DNA of 64,000 bases, taken from NCBI RefSeq assembly GCF_004345645.1, contig NZ_SLWS01000022.1, positions 87,694-151,693 on the forward strand, given 5' to 3'. The notes below the pieces were generated by a model that saw nothing but the letters and a program-made list of their open reading frames with translations, had not been told where the DNA came from and ran no database searches. Shown one piece after another: positions 10,052 to 19,809 of this stretch (the first letter of the stretch is position 1; each line of letters starts with the position of its first letter). The translations under genes and the position numbers were made by a program. The DNA is from Actinocrispum wychmicini (GTDB lineage Bacteria > Actinomycetota > Actinomycetes > Mycobacteriales > Pseudonocardiaceae).

Positions 10052-10085
10052 TTAAGGTTCGGTGATTTGAGGTTCCATTAAGGTT
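10041..10085. repeat. 19-bp direct repeat, 26-bp period, across a stop codon
   Basis: TTGAGGTTCTCTTAAGGTT (10041-10059) is followed by TTGAGGTTCCATTAAGGTT (10067-10085). The repeat spans the stop codon and last codons of the first LAL gene (stop TAA at 10054-10052). It could be a short duplication that moved the stop codon. Confidence 0.8.
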
Positions 10086-12826
10086 GCCGGGTGATCGTCG
10101 GAAGCGACGATTTTCCCCAGCGCCCGGCTCAATTCCGACCTGCCGGTGATGCCCAGTTTCCGGTAACAAAGCGTGAGTTGCTTCTCCACCGCGCGACGGG
10201 TGACCGAGAGCTCGGCGGCGATTTCGTGATTGGCGCGCCCGGTGGCGGCCAGTTCGGCTATCCGGCGCTGCACGTCGGTGAGGCTGGCCGGCGCGCGGTC
10301 GCCGAGTCGGGCCCTGGCCCGGTCGGCGAGCCACGGCGTGCCGCTGTCCTCGGCGATCAGCAGGCCCTGCCGCAGGTGTTCGCTCGCCTCCGGCCGGCCG
10401 TCGGCGTGCAGCCGGGTCCCCAGTTCCACCAGTGCCTTGCCCAGTTCCAGCCGGTTCGCCGAGAACTCCAATGTGGACACCGCGGCCCGGAGGACGGCCA
10501 CGTCGCCGGTGAGCGCGCCCTTGATGCGCTGCGCCCGGCCGATCCCCTCGGCCGCGCCCCACCGTTCGGCGGCTTCGAGTTCCTCCTCGATCAGCCGCAC
10601 CGCCTCGGCGGTGAAACCCAGCCTGTGGTGCAGCGCGGCGGCCAGGCTGCGCCACGCGAACAGCACCGGGTTGAGCCAGCCGGCACGGGCCAGCCGCCGG
10701 CCGCAGTCCTCGAACTCCTCCAGCGCGGCCCGCGGGTTCGACCGCGCCACCAGCGTCGCCTGCACCATCTGCCGGGTGATCCGGTGCGCCAGCCCGGCGT
10801 GCGTCGGCCGGTTCGGCGTGCCCGCCCGGATCCGCCGGGCCAGGCCAGGGTCGCTCGTCTCGGCCGCGACCCACAGCAGGCTCAGCCCGAACATCTCGTA
10901 CGACTCGTAGAACCGGCCGGCCACCAGGTCACACGCCTGGGTCGCCGTGGCCAGCGCCTGCTTGTGCCGGCCGGACCGCATCAGCACGAACGCCTGCTCG
11001 CTGAGCACCGACGCCAGGTCGATCCGGGAGTCGCGGCGGGTGGCCTCGGCCAGGGCCGCGTCCAGCCAGTCCGCGACACTCGCGTCGCCCGCCGCCACGG
11101 CACTCACCACCACCAGCGGCATCGACCCGTAGACATGCGACGGGGTCGCGGGTTCCCTTGCCATCAAACGGTTCGTGACCCGCCCGATCTCGTGCGACGG
11201 CACCTGCCCGCTGAGTGTCGCCAGGTACAGCAGGACACCCACGAGCTCGCGTTCCGCCCAGGTGTCCAGCGGCGGCTCAGGTCCCAACGCGCGCAGCCGG
11301 TACACGGCCGCGTTGAGGGCCGACTGCTGTTCCCGGACGGCGAACCGGGACCGGGCCTCCAGCCGCAGGCACAGCTCCCGGTCCCGGCCGGTGAGCGTGG
11401 CCGGGTCGCCGAGTTCGTCGGCGACCCGGGTGGCCAGCTGGCCGGTGACCGGGTCGAAGATCATCGTGGGCAGGCGGGACACGGCGGCCGCCCGGTCCCG
11501 CGCGGTCGGCAGCACACCCACCGCCTGGCCGATGTGCTGCACCGCGGCCGCCGGGTTGGTCGAGCGTTCCACCGTGGCCAGCTCGACCAGCAGCCTGGCC
11601 CGGCGCGCGTCGTCCGGACCGCAGTTGAGCAACGTCCGCCGCAAATACCGTTGTGCGGCAGCGGGATCGTCGCGTCGCATGGCGCCGTCCACCCCGCCCA
11701 ACAACACCTCGGCCGTCCATTCCGGCTGGGGCGTGGTCACCGCGAGCAGTTCCCTCGCCGCCTGTTCGGCCGGATATCCCGCGGTGTACAGGCATTCCGC
11801 CGCACGCAGATGGATCTGCTCGGTCTCGGTGAGCGTCATCGACCCGTCGAACGCGTCGCGCAGACAGTCCCGCAGGAACCCGGTCTCGTCCGGTAACAGA
11901 CCCAACGACCGCAGGCTCTGCACCCCGTCGCACTGGTCGATCAGGGTGTGGTCCATCCGGCTGCCGAGCGACGCGATCGTACGGGCCAGGTTCCGGATGT
12001 CCTCGGGCTGCCCGGCCAGCGCGGCCGCCATCCGTTCCAGCAGCGACGGCGGCCGGGACGACCACACCGCCGCCGCGTGCGCGTTGTCCGGGCGGCCGCC
12101 CCGCGCGAGCACGTCCCGGAGCACCGACATCAGCACCAACGGGTTGCCACCGCTGGCTTTGTGACACGCGGCGGCGAACTCGTCGGCGGCGGGCTCGCCG
12201 AACTGCGCGCGCACGATCGTCGCGGTGGCAGCCGCCGACAACGGGGCCGGCTTGAGCACGCGGTCGGCGGCGAACGCGATCTCCCGCACGAGCGGCCGTG
12301 CCGCGCCCGCATCACCGGTCAGCACCGCTACCACCAGCAGCACCGATCTCCGGGACAGGTCCGTGGTCAGTCCGCGCAGCCAGGCGAGCGACTGCTGGTC
12401 GGCCCATTGCAGGTCGTCCACCACGATCACGACCGGACGGTCCCGGCAGATCCTGGCGAGCAACGCGGTCAGGCCGTGCGCCGCAGCGTGCCGCCTGGTG
12501 GACAGCGGATCGTCGCCCAGCGCCAGGCCGGCGAACCCGGCCGTGCCGGCCAGCCACCGGTCCCGTACGTCCGGCGGCGTGGCCAGCAGGATCGGTTCGA
12601 AGAGCTGACGGGCCACACCGAACTCGAAATCCTGCTCAAGACGCGCCGCGCTGGCCCGCAGCACGTGTTTGCCCTCGGCCGCCGGCAGGTGCGGAATCTC
12701 GTTGAGCACCGCGGATTTGCCCGTGCCGAGCGGCCCGCGGACCAGGACCACCGATCCCCGCCCGGTGTCGCCCGGCTGAACCGCCGCCGCGAGGGCGGCC
12801 AGTTCACCACCGCGTTCAAGTAGCAC
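10052..12826 (-). CDS. LAL-family (large ATP-binding LuxR) regulator A
   Basis: This 924-residue protein has an N-terminal AAA-type ATPase with Walker A GPLGTGKSAVL (about residues 31-41) and Walker B VVIVVDDLQWAD (about 133-144), a long TPR-like helical region, and a C-terminal LuxR helix-turn-helix (LTDVQRRIAELA ... AVEKQLTLCYRKLGI). LAL proteins are usually positive pathway-specific regulators of type I polyketide clusters. Its start overlaps the end of the next LAL gene by 11 bp, so it is the last gene of a three-gene leftward operon. The final codons lie in a short direct repeat. Confidence 0.93.
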   Translation of the reverse strand: MLLERGGELAALAAAVQPGDTGRGSVVLVRGPLGTGKSAVLNEIPHLPAAEGKHVLRASAARLEQDFEFGVARQLFEPILLATPPDVRDRWLAGTAGFAGLALGDDPLSTRRHAAAHGLTALLARICRDRPVVIVVDDLQWADQQSLAWLRGLTTDLSRRSVLLVVAVLTGDAGAARPLVREIAFAADRVLKPAPLSAAATATIVRAQFGEPAADEFAAACHKASGGNPLVLMSVLRDVLARGGRPDNAHAAAVWSSRPPSLLERMAAALAGQPEDIRNLARTIASLGSRMDHTLIDQCDGVQSLRSLGLLPDETGFLRDCLRDAFDGSMTLTETEQIHLRAAECLYTAGYPAEQAARELLAVTTPQPEWTAEVLLGGVDGAMRRDDPAAAQRYLRRTLLNCGPDDARRARLLVELATVERSTNPAAAVQHIGQAVGVLPTARDRAAAVSRLPTMIFDPVTGQLATRVADELGDPATLTGRDRELCLRLEARSRFAVREQQSALNAAVYRLRALGPEPPLDTWAERELVGVLLYLATLSGQVPSHEIGRVTNRLMAREPATPSHVYGSMPLVVVSAVAAGDASVADWLDAALAEATRRDSRIDLASVLSEQAFVLMRSGRHKQALATATQACDLVAGRFYESYEMFGLSLLWVAAETSDPGLARRIRAGTPNRPTHAGLAHRITRQMVQATLVARSNPRAALEEFEDCGRRLARAGWLNPVLFAWRSLAAALHHRLGFTAEAVRLIEEELEAAERWGAAEGIGRAQRIKGALTGDVAVLRAAVSTLEFSANRLELGKALVELGTRLHADGRPEASEHLRQGLLIAEDSGTPWLADRARARLGDRAPASLTDVQRRIAELAATGRANHEIAAELSVTRRAVEKQLTLCYRKLGITGRSELSRALGKIVASDDHPATLMEPQITEP

Positions 12827-15509
12827 GATCGCATTCCCCAGTGCTCTCGCCGAGCGCTGTGCGCAACTCGGCCCGCCCGGCGATGCCGAGCTTGCGGTAG
12901 ATGTTGGTCAGATGCAGCTCGACCGTACGTTTGGCCAGCCGCAACCGGGCGGCGACGGCCGCGTTGGACAGCCCCTCGGCCGCCAGTCGCGCCACTTCCA
13001 CCTGGACCGGCGACAGCGTGCTGTCGGTCCGCGGCACGCTCGCGAACTGCCGGGACAACTCGTTCAGCCGCGGCATCAGGTGATCCCAGCCGTGCTGTGA
13101 CACCAGCCCGGTCGCCTCTCGCAACAACGCGCTCACGTCCGTGTGCTGACCAGCCGCGAGCCGCGCCGCGGCCAGTTCGATCACCGCGCGCGTGTGCAGC
13201 AACCGATGCGGCCCGTCCCGCAACGCCTGCGCGGCTTTGCCGAGCCGGGTGAGGCCGACCGCGTCACCGAACGCCAGCCCGCCGCACAGGTGCGCCAGAC
13301 CGATCGGCCCCGGCACGCCCCAGGTGTACGCGAGCGCCGTCTCCTCCTCGATCAACCGGGCCGCTGTGTTCAGATGCCCGCACGCCTGGTGCGCGATCGC
13401 GGCGAACGACCGCCACGCCAGCAGGGCGGGATTGCGCCACTGGTCCGCGGCCAACCGGCGGCCACACTCGGTCAGCAGCAGGGCGGCGGCCGACGGCTGC
13501 CCGCCGGCCAGGGTGAGCAGGCCCCGGGCGAACAGCAGGTACGTCCAGCCGAGGCTGCCGACACTGGTGGCGGGCATCGGCGCGGCGGCCACCATCTCGG
13601 CGCGCTCCACCATGCCGCGCTCCAGGTCGATCAGGATCTCCACGGCCACCAGCCGCGGCAGCGTGCCGGCGTGCCACCGTTGCCTCGGCACCTCGGCCGT
13701 GGCCGCGTGCAGGTCGCGGGTGGCCTCGTCGAGCAGGCCGCGGTGCAGCATCAGCTCGGCCCTGGTCGCCAACGCCAGTCCCACCGCCGGCCGGGCCCGG
13801 CGGCGCCGTGCCCCGGCCACCACCTCGTCCAGCCGGGCCGTCGCCTCCTCCGCCTCACCGGCCAGGAACAGTGCCTTGACCGCGGCCACGCGTGGCGCGA
13901 ACGGCCAGCCGTCGGTGTTGCCCGCCAACGCCTTCCGGGCCAACGCCCGGCACCTGGCCAGGTGCCGGCCGCGCGCGGCGACCCGCCACGCGGCCACACC
14001 AGCCTGCGCGGGGTCGTCCGGCAACTCGGGGAGTTCCGGCAGCACGGGCAGAACCAGTTCACTGGCGCCGTGCCGGGCGTCCTCGGCCACGGCGGACAGC
14101 GCGAGCACCGAATCCCGTTCCGCAGCGCCGATCCCGGGCCGCCGTGCCGCGGCGGCGATCGCGCGGTCGACCAACGTGGTGTCGCCACGGCACACCAGCA
14201 GGTCGGCGGCGGTGATCCGGTACGCGCCGAGATCAGCGCCGTCCGTCTCGCGCAGCAACCGGTCCAGCCGCCGGTCGCCGGCCTCGGGGTTGGTCAACAG
14301 CTCGACCGTGCTCAGCTCCAGCAGGACCGCGGCCCGGACCGGCGCGGACATCGGCTCACGCAGCGCCCGGGTGAGCAGGTCGGCGGCGAGCGCGTCCAGA
14401 CCGGCCTCCTGGGCCCGGCCGGCCGCGACCCGCAGCGCCTCGATCGCCCACGGCCGGCCGATCGGCGGCGCGGCCAACAGCATCCGGCCCACGGTCTCGT
14501 CGGGAAAACCCATGTCGTGCGCGATCTCCACGGCCTCACCGAACAGTGCCGCCCGGCCATGGAGGTCCATTGTGGACATCACGGGCCCGCGCGCGGACGG
14601 CTCGACGGCGGTGCCGGCGACCAACCCGGTGCCGGCGAGCGCGGCGAAGATGTCGATGGCGGCGGCCCGGGACACGCGGGCCAGCCGGCACACCCCGGTG
14701 AACGGCAGGTCCTCGCCACCGGCGACGCTCGCGCGCAGCACCGAGATCCACGTGTCCGGCAGGTCGCCGACGATCCGGTCCAGATGCTCGGCCCGCACCT
14801 CCGCCGCCGCCGCACGGATCCGTTGCGCGTTGAGCCTGCCGTGCGCGCCACGCCCCAACGTCGCCCGCAGCACAGCGGGATTCCCGTCGACGGACTCCGT
14901 CACAGCCGCCACGACCTTCTCGCTGACGTCGGTGCCGCTGTGCGTGTGCACGATCCACCGAACACCGTTGGCGCTCAACGGACGTACCTGAAGGACGGTC
15001 GCGCCGAGCGAGTCCACGTCCAGCACGGCTGGCGCGGCCGTGTTCACGCTCACCGCCACCAGCACCGGCCGGTCCTGAAGCCGCCCGACAATGCCCGCCA
15101 GCCAGCACAGCGACTCCGGGTCGGCCCGGTGCAGGTCGTCGACGACGAGCACCAGGCCGCGGTCGCAGGCACCGGGCGTCAGGTCGCGCAGTCCGATGTG
15201 GGCGTCCGGCGGCGGCTGCTCGGGCGCGAGCGCGGCCAGCAGTTGGGCGGGCACGTCGAGCCGACGTTCGCCGGGCGCGCAGCGGGCCAGCCCGACCGGC
15301 AGCCCGACCTGTTCGGCCAGCCCAGCCGCCTCGGCCAGCAGGGCACTGCGGCCCACCCCGGGCGGCCCCTGCACGACCACGAATGCGGACCGGCCAGCGA
15401 GCACGTCCAACACGAGCTGGTCCAGGACGGCCAGTTCGGCGTCGCGTTCGATCAGCGTGTTCCCGGTGCCCGCGCCCAGCAGCCTGGTCTGCAGGCTCTC
15501 ACTGGTCAT
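12816..15509 (-). CDS. LAL-family regulator B with a substituted Walker A lysine
   Basis: This 897-residue protein has the same layout as its neighbours: ATPase, helical repeats and a C-terminal LuxR domain (LSPVQVEVARLAAEGLSN ... RTVELHLTNIYRKLGI). The P-loop reads GPPGVGRSALL, with Arg where LAL proteins normally have Lys. Walker B is intact (LVLVVDDLHRAD). If the Arg is real, nucleotide hydrolysis is probably impaired and the protein may be a non-hydrolysing partner of the other two. It overlaps regulator C by 11 bp upstream and regulator A by 11 bp downstream. Confidence 0.92.
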   Translation of the reverse strand: MTSESLQTRLLGAGTGNTLIERDAELAVLDQLVLDVLAGRSAFVVVQGPPGVGRSALLAEAAGLAEQVGLPVGLARCAPGERRLDVPAQLLAALAPEQPPPDAHIGLRDLTPGACDRGLVLVVDDLHRADPESLCWLAGIVGRLQDRPVLVAVSVNTAAPAVLDVDSLGATVLQVRPLSANGVRWIVHTHSGTDVSEKVVAAVTESVDGNPAVLRATLGRGAHGRLNAQRIRAAAAEVRAEHLDRIVGDLPDTWISVLRASVAGGEDLPFTGVCRLARVSRAAAIDIFAALAGTGLVAGTAVEPSARGPVMSTMDLHGRAALFGEAVEIAHDMGFPDETVGRMLLAAPPIGRPWAIEALRVAAGRAQEAGLDALAADLLTRALREPMSAPVRAAVLLELSTVELLTNPEAGDRRLDRLLRETDGADLGAYRITAADLLVCRGDTTLVDRAIAAAARRPGIGAAERDSVLALSAVAEDARHGASELVLPVLPELPELPDDPAQAGVAAWRVAARGRHLARCRALARKALAGNTDGWPFAPRVAAVKALFLAGEAEEATARLDEVVAGARRRRARPAVGLALATRAELMLHRGLLDEATRDLHAATAEVPRQRWHAGTLPRLVAVEILIDLERGMVERAEMVAAAPMPATSVGSLGWTYLLFARGLLTLAGGQPSAAALLLTECGRRLAADQWRNPALLAWRSFAAIAHQACGHLNTAARLIEEETALAYTWGVPGPIGLAHLCGGLAFGDAVGLTRLGKAAQALRDGPHRLLHTRAVIELAAARLAAGQHTDVSALLREATGLVSQHGWDHLMPRLNELSRQFASVPRTDSTLSPVQVEVARLAAEGLSNAAVAARLRLAKRTVELHLTNIYRKLGIAGRAELRTALGESTGECDRAT

Positions 15510-18240
15510 CGGACCAGGGCGGATCGGTCTCGAGCGCGGTTTCGAGTACGGCCGCCAGCTCGTTGCGCCGGCTCACCCCCAGCTTGCGGTACACGTTGGT
15601 GAGGTGGAACTCCACGGTCCGCACGGTCACGAAGAGGCTGTCGGAGATCTCCCGGTTGCTCACGTCCCGCGCGGCCAGCTCGGCCACCTGCCGCTCGCTG
15701 CCGGTCAGCACGTCCACCCGGCTCGTCGCGTGCGGCATCCGGCCACCGGCTTCGACGAGCCGCGCCCGAGCCGGGACCGCGAGCGCGGTGTAGCCCGACC
15801 GGCCCGACAACAACGCGGCACGGCGTAAGTGTGCGCGCGCCTGCTTGTCGTCCACGTCGAGCAACGCGCAGCCGAGGAAGTACTCGGCCTGCATCTGGCA
15901 GATCTTCGCGGGGGACTGGTCCAGCAGCTCCATCGCCGACGACAGCAGGGCGATCCGCTCCGGACCCGTCGTCACGACACCCTTGGCAAGCAGGACCATG
16001 CCGCGGCTGCGGGCGGTGTCCCACAGCAGGCTGAGCCGCTCGCCGTGCTCGACGAACTCGGTCGCCTCGGCGAACCGGCCCGCCATGGCGAGCAGCATCG
16101 CGCCCGACAACCACCAGGGCGCGAACATCGGGTTGGTGACGCCGGCGTCCGCCAGGCTGCGCCCGCACGTCCTGAGCAGCTCGACCGCGGCCGGCAGGTC
16201 GCCGCGCTGGGTCAGCAGGGACGCCTTGACCACCAGATGGACGTGGTACTCCAGGAGCGCCTCCGGGCCGGGCTTGACATCGATGTCGGCGAGCGCCGCC
16301 TCCGCGCCGTCCACATCGGACTGCGCGTCCCTGGCGAGGGCCAGCACCAGCCGGGCCAGGGTGGCGTCCAGGGACCAGGGCTGGCGCGCGGCGACGTCGA
16401 TCGCGGCCCGCGCGTCGGCCACCGCCTGGTCGATCTCGGCCAGGTCCAGCCACACCATGCCCCGGACGCTGAGCGCGAGCACCTCCGTCCAGGCGTCGTT
16501 GCGCCGCCGCGACTCCACGGTGGCGCGGTTCAGCCCGTCCAACGCGGCGTCGGAGTCGTCGACCATGAACAGCACCCGCGACGCCGTCACCGCCGACCAC
16601 CCACCGGGCAGGTGCTCGTCGCGGGACAACGCCCGCCGCGCGTCCTCGGCGGCCTCCGCGGGCTTGCCCGTGAGCGCGGTGACCAGGGCACGCACCGCCA
16701 GGACATGCTGCTCCGCGGGGGTTCCGGCGCCTGGCGGGGGCGCGGTGGCCAGCCGCAGCCGCAACGTCCTGATCGCGGACGTCTCGTTCGAACCGGTGAT
16801 GGCCACCACGGATTCCAGCGTGGTGCGCAGGTCGCAGTCGGCCAGGTCGGGATTGTCGCCCACTTCGGCCGTGAGCGCGGCGAGGGCGCGGTCGAGCACC
16901 CGGACCGTGGTCGTCCTCGGCCGGACCACCAGGGACGCCCACCCGATCTGCGCGGCGATCCGGGCCGTCGTGCGGACGTCCGTCGCCCGCGGCATGACGT
17001 CCTCCAGATGCGCCAAGGCGGCCACCGGATCCGTGGTGACCAGGGCGTTGGCCAGATCCAGCTGCACGTCGACGTCGTCCGGGCGCGCTTCGAGCAGCCG
17101 GGTGAGATAGCGGGCCGCGTCCGCGTTCGCGCCGTGGTGGGCGGCGGTGGCGGCGGCCTCGCGCAGCACGCGCCGGGTCCACGGTAGATCCAGAGCAGGC
17201 AGCCGCATGACCTGTTCGGCGACGTCGGTGACCGGGCGGGCCGCGTCGCTGAGCACCTGCGCCGCCCGCATCCGCAGCCGCGCCAGCTCGCCGTCCGGCA
17301 GCACGTCCAGGAACGACTCGGCCACCGGGTTCGCCCCCGAAACGGTGAGAACTCCCTTGTGACGCAACGTTCTCATCGCCACCTCGACCAGCCGGGGCGG
17401 CACCTGCGCGAGCAGCGCGACCCGTTCGGTGTGCGTGTCGTGCAGGATCGCGATCGCCCTGGCCACGCGGTGGACATAGCCCGGCAGGCCGGTCAGGGAG
17501 GCGTCCGCGGCCGGCCCGCCCGGCGCGGCCACCTGCGCGGCGTCGTCCGCGCCCGGCCGCGACCCGTTCGCGACCAGCGGCGCGAGCAGTCCGTCGAGCA
17601 GCGCCGGGTTTCCGCCACACACCTCGGCACAGCGCCGGGTGAACGCCGGATCCGGCGGCTCGCCGAACTTCTCCGCGATGATCTCGGCGATCGCCGGCTC
17701 GGGCAGCGGCTCCAGGTACAGCGTGCCGGCCAGCCGGTTGGCGACGATCTCGGTGAGCGCCCCGCCGGCCCGCACCGGCTGGTCGCCGACCTGGGCCAGC
17801 AGCACGAAAAGCGGCTGGCCGGCGGCCCGGCGCAGCAGGAAGTCCAGCCACCGCAAGGACAACTCGTCGCAGTGGTGCACGTCGTCGAGCACGAGCACGA
17901 GCGGCCCCTGGGTGAGCAGGACGGCGACCGGCCGGTAAAGGGCGGACAACGCCGAGAACGTGGCCTCGGTGCCGGGCGGTAAGCACACGTCCGGTGACGT
18001 TTCCGCCGCGGTCAGCAATTCCCGGACAGCCGAGTGACCGGCCGGCCGGCACCAGGCCCGCAACACCCGGGCACCGGGATACGTCGTGGCGTCGAGCAAT
18101 GTGGTCTTGCCGATTCCAGCCGGACCGCGAACAAGCAGTACTTGTACGGTTCCCGCGCTCGCCTCCGTGTAAAAGGCGCGCACGCGGGCCAATTCGTCCG
18201 ACCTTCCGGCCAATCTCGTGCGAAGTACGCCGACCGGCAC
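15499..18240 (-). CDS. LAL-family regulator C
   Basis: First gene of the LAL operon, 913 residues from the chosen GTG. Walker A is GPAGIGKTTLL and Walker B LVLVLDDVHHCD; the C-terminal LuxR domain ends RTVEFHLTNVYRKLGV. The GTG at 18240 is preferred because GGGGGAAGGGG lies just upstream; an in-frame ATG at 18309 would add 23 residues without a clear ribosome site. The ATPase is canonical, unlike that of regulator B. It probably activates the polyketide genes. Confidence 0.9.
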   Translation of the reverse strand: MPVGVLRTRLAGRSDELARVRAFYTEASAGTVQVLLVRGPAGIGKTTLLDATTYPGARVLRAWCRPAGHSAVRELLTAAETSPDVCLPPGTEATFSALSALYRPVAVLLTQGPLVLVLDDVHHCDELSLRWLDFLLRRAAGQPLFVLLAQVGDQPVRAGGALTEIVANRLAGTLYLEPLPEPAIAEIIAEKFGEPPDPAFTRRCAEVCGGNPALLDGLLAPLVANGSRPGADDAAQVAAPGGPAADASLTGLPGYVHRVARAIAILHDTHTERVALLAQVPPRLVEVAMRTLRHKGVLTVSGANPVAESFLDVLPDGELARLRMRAAQVLSDAARPVTDVAEQVMRLPALDLPWTRRVLREAAATAAHHGANADAARYLTRLLEARPDDVDVQLDLANALVTTDPVAALAHLEDVMPRATDVRTTARIAAQIGWASLVVRPRTTTVRVLDRALAALTAEVGDNPDLADCDLRTTLESVVAITGSNETSAIRTLRLRLATAPPPGAGTPAEQHVLAVRALVTALTGKPAEAAEDARRALSRDEHLPGGWSAVTASRVLFMVDDSDAALDGLNRATVESRRRNDAWTEVLALSVRGMVWLDLAEIDQAVADARAAIDVAARQPWSLDATLARLVLALARDAQSDVDGAEAALADIDVKPGPEALLEYHVHLVVKASLLTQRGDLPAAVELLRTCGRSLADAGVTNPMFAPWWLSGAMLLAMAGRFAEATEFVEHGERLSLLWDTARSRGMVLLAKGVVTTGPERIALLSSAMELLDQSPAKICQMQAEYFLGCALLDVDDKQARAHLRRAALLSGRSGYTALAVPARARLVEAGGRMPHATSRVDVLTGSERQVAELAARDVSNREISDSLFVTVRTVEFHLTNVYRKLGVSRRNELAAVLETALETDPPWSDDQ

Positions 18241-18530
18241 GCTGATCCCCTTCCCCCAGAAGAAGTGGTCACCCGCCGCGGCCTCCGCAAACGCCCCCAT
18301 GCTGTCCACGGTGGACCGACGTCGATGGGCGAACTATACCGTCGTTCCCCCCGGAAGTGGATCACCTCGCGAAACATGTCTGTCACGGAGGGTGACATCA
18401 AACTGTGTGTGGTCGCGACCTTCGCCAATCCTTCGGCACAATACTCCGATCGGGTCACATCGATGGTGGGAAAAGGCGCACTGCAGTTACCTGCAACAAG
18501 CGAAAAATATTCGTCAATGGCGCGGAATGG
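18241..18530. promoter_or_regulatory. Leftward promoter region of the LAL operon
   Basis: 290 bp without a convincing gene, between the aminotransferase stop and the LAL start. It is AT-richer than the flanks, particularly around 18495-18525. A small inverted repeat, TGCAG-TTAC-CTGCA, lies at 18482-18495. A promoter here is inferred from gene layout only. Confidence 0.45.
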
Positions 18531-19739
18531 TTACCCCACAGCGGTGACCAGGGTCCGTGTCGTGCGCGACTGAACCAACGGTCCCTGCCGCACCGCGAAC
18601 CGGATCAAATCGGCGATCGCGGACACGTCGGCGCCGGAAACGCTCGGGCCGGTCGGCAGCGCGAGCACCTGCCCGGCCAAGCGCTCGGTCATCGGCAGCG
18701 ACACAGGCGACTCGGTCACGTACGGCTCCAACTGGTGGCATCCCGGCGAGAAATAGCACTGCGCCATGACGTTCTCGGCCACCAGCAGGTCCAGCAGCGC
18801 ATCACGGTGCAGGCCGGTCACCGCCGCGTCCACCTTGACGACCAGGTACTGGTGGTTGTTCCGGTGGCGCTCGTCGTACCGGTGCACCTCGATCCCCGGT
18901 ATGTCGGCCAGTGCGGCGCGGTACATGTCGTACCGGACACGGTTCTGCGCCACCGACTCCGGCAGCGCCTCCAATGACGTCAACCCCATCGCGGCCGACC
19001 CCTCGGTCATCTTGGCGTTCGTGCCGACCGATCCGATGCCGCCGTCCGCGCGGCGGCCGAAGTTGTGCGCGGCCCGCACCCGCTCGGCGAAGTCGTCGTC
19101 GTCGGTCACTACCGCGCCGCCTTCGAAGGCGTTCACCACCTTGGTGGCGTGGAAGCTGAACACCTCCGCCTGGCCGAACCCGCCGATCGGCCGGTCGCCG
19201 AACGTGCACCCGACACCCTGGGCGGCGTCGAAGAACAGCGCCAGGCCACGGCGTCGCGCGATCTCCGCCAGACGCGGGACGTCACACGCCTGACCCCACA
19301 GGTGCACGCCGATGATCGCGCTCGTACGGGCCGTGACCAACGCCTCGACCTGGTCCGGGTCGATACAGCCGGTCACCGGGTCGATGTCGCAGAACACCGG
19401 ACGCAGCCCCGGGTACCGCATCGAGTGCGGCGTGGCCACGTACGTCATCGCCGGCATGATCACCTCGCCGGTCAGCCCCGCGGCCTGCACCAGCAGACTC
19501 AGCGCGATGGTGGCGTTGCAGGTCGCGACGCAGTGCCGCACCCCGGCGACCTCGGCCACCTGCTGCTCGAACTCGCGCACCAACGGCCCGCAGTGCGTCA
19601 GCCAGCCACTGTCCAGGGCGCCGTCCAGCCGCTTGTACAGCCGCGCCCGGTCACCGGTGTTGGGCCGGCCCACCACCATCGGCTGGGCGAAAGCCGGCGG
19701 CCCTCCGAACCACGCCAGGTCGTCCACCGTCCGCTTCAT
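18531..19739 (-). CDS. DegT/DnrJ/EryC1 sugar aminotransferase, DesI/EryCIV-like
   Basis: This 402-residue PLP enzyme resembles DesI/EryCIV closely along its length: DLAWFGGPPAF at the N-terminus, VGRPN, GPLVREFE, EVIMPAMTYVATPHS and the PLP-lysine segment FSFHATKVVNAFEGG near residues 206-220. DesI converts dTDP-4-keto-6-deoxyglucose to the 4-amino sugar in desosamine biosynthesis, so the likely role is amination of the macrolide sugar. The 4,6-dehydratase and later sugar genes are not adjacent and may lie outside the window. It lies 70 bp after the response regulator on the same strand. Confidence 0.92.
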   Translation of the reverse strand: MKRTVDDLAWFGGPPAFAQPMVVGRPNTGDRARLYKRLDGALDSGWLTHCGPLVREFEQQVAEVAGVRHCVATCNATIALSLLVQAAGLTGEVIMPAMTYVATPHSMRYPGLRPVFCDIDPVTGCIDPDQVEALVTARTSAIIGVHLWGQACDVPRLAEIARRRGLALFFDAAQGVGCTFGDRPIGGFGQAEVFSFHATKVVNAFEGGAVVTDDDDFAERVRAAHNFGRRADGGIGSVGTNAKMTEGSAAMGLTSLEALPESVAQNRVRYDMYRAALADIPGIEVHRYDERHRNNHQYLVVKVDAAVTGLHRDALLDLLVAENVMAQCYFSPGCHQLEPYVTESPVSLPMTERLAGQVLALPTGPSVSGADVSAIADLIRFAVRQGPLVQSRTTRTLVTAVG

Positions 19740-19809
19740 GGCCGAGATAGTGCCGCGCCCCGCCAGCCCCGCCGCCCCCTAACACAGCGGTTCTGGTGAA
19801 TTCACGAGA

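Noticed and set aside
18034..18573. Possible rightward gene across the LAL promoter region
   Set aside because: No ribosome site or recognisable domain; overlaps the start of LAL regulator C and its promoter.
19796..19805. Palindrome GTGAATTCAC upstream of the aminotransferase
   Set aside because: Only 10 bp and isolated; too short to support an operator without further copies.
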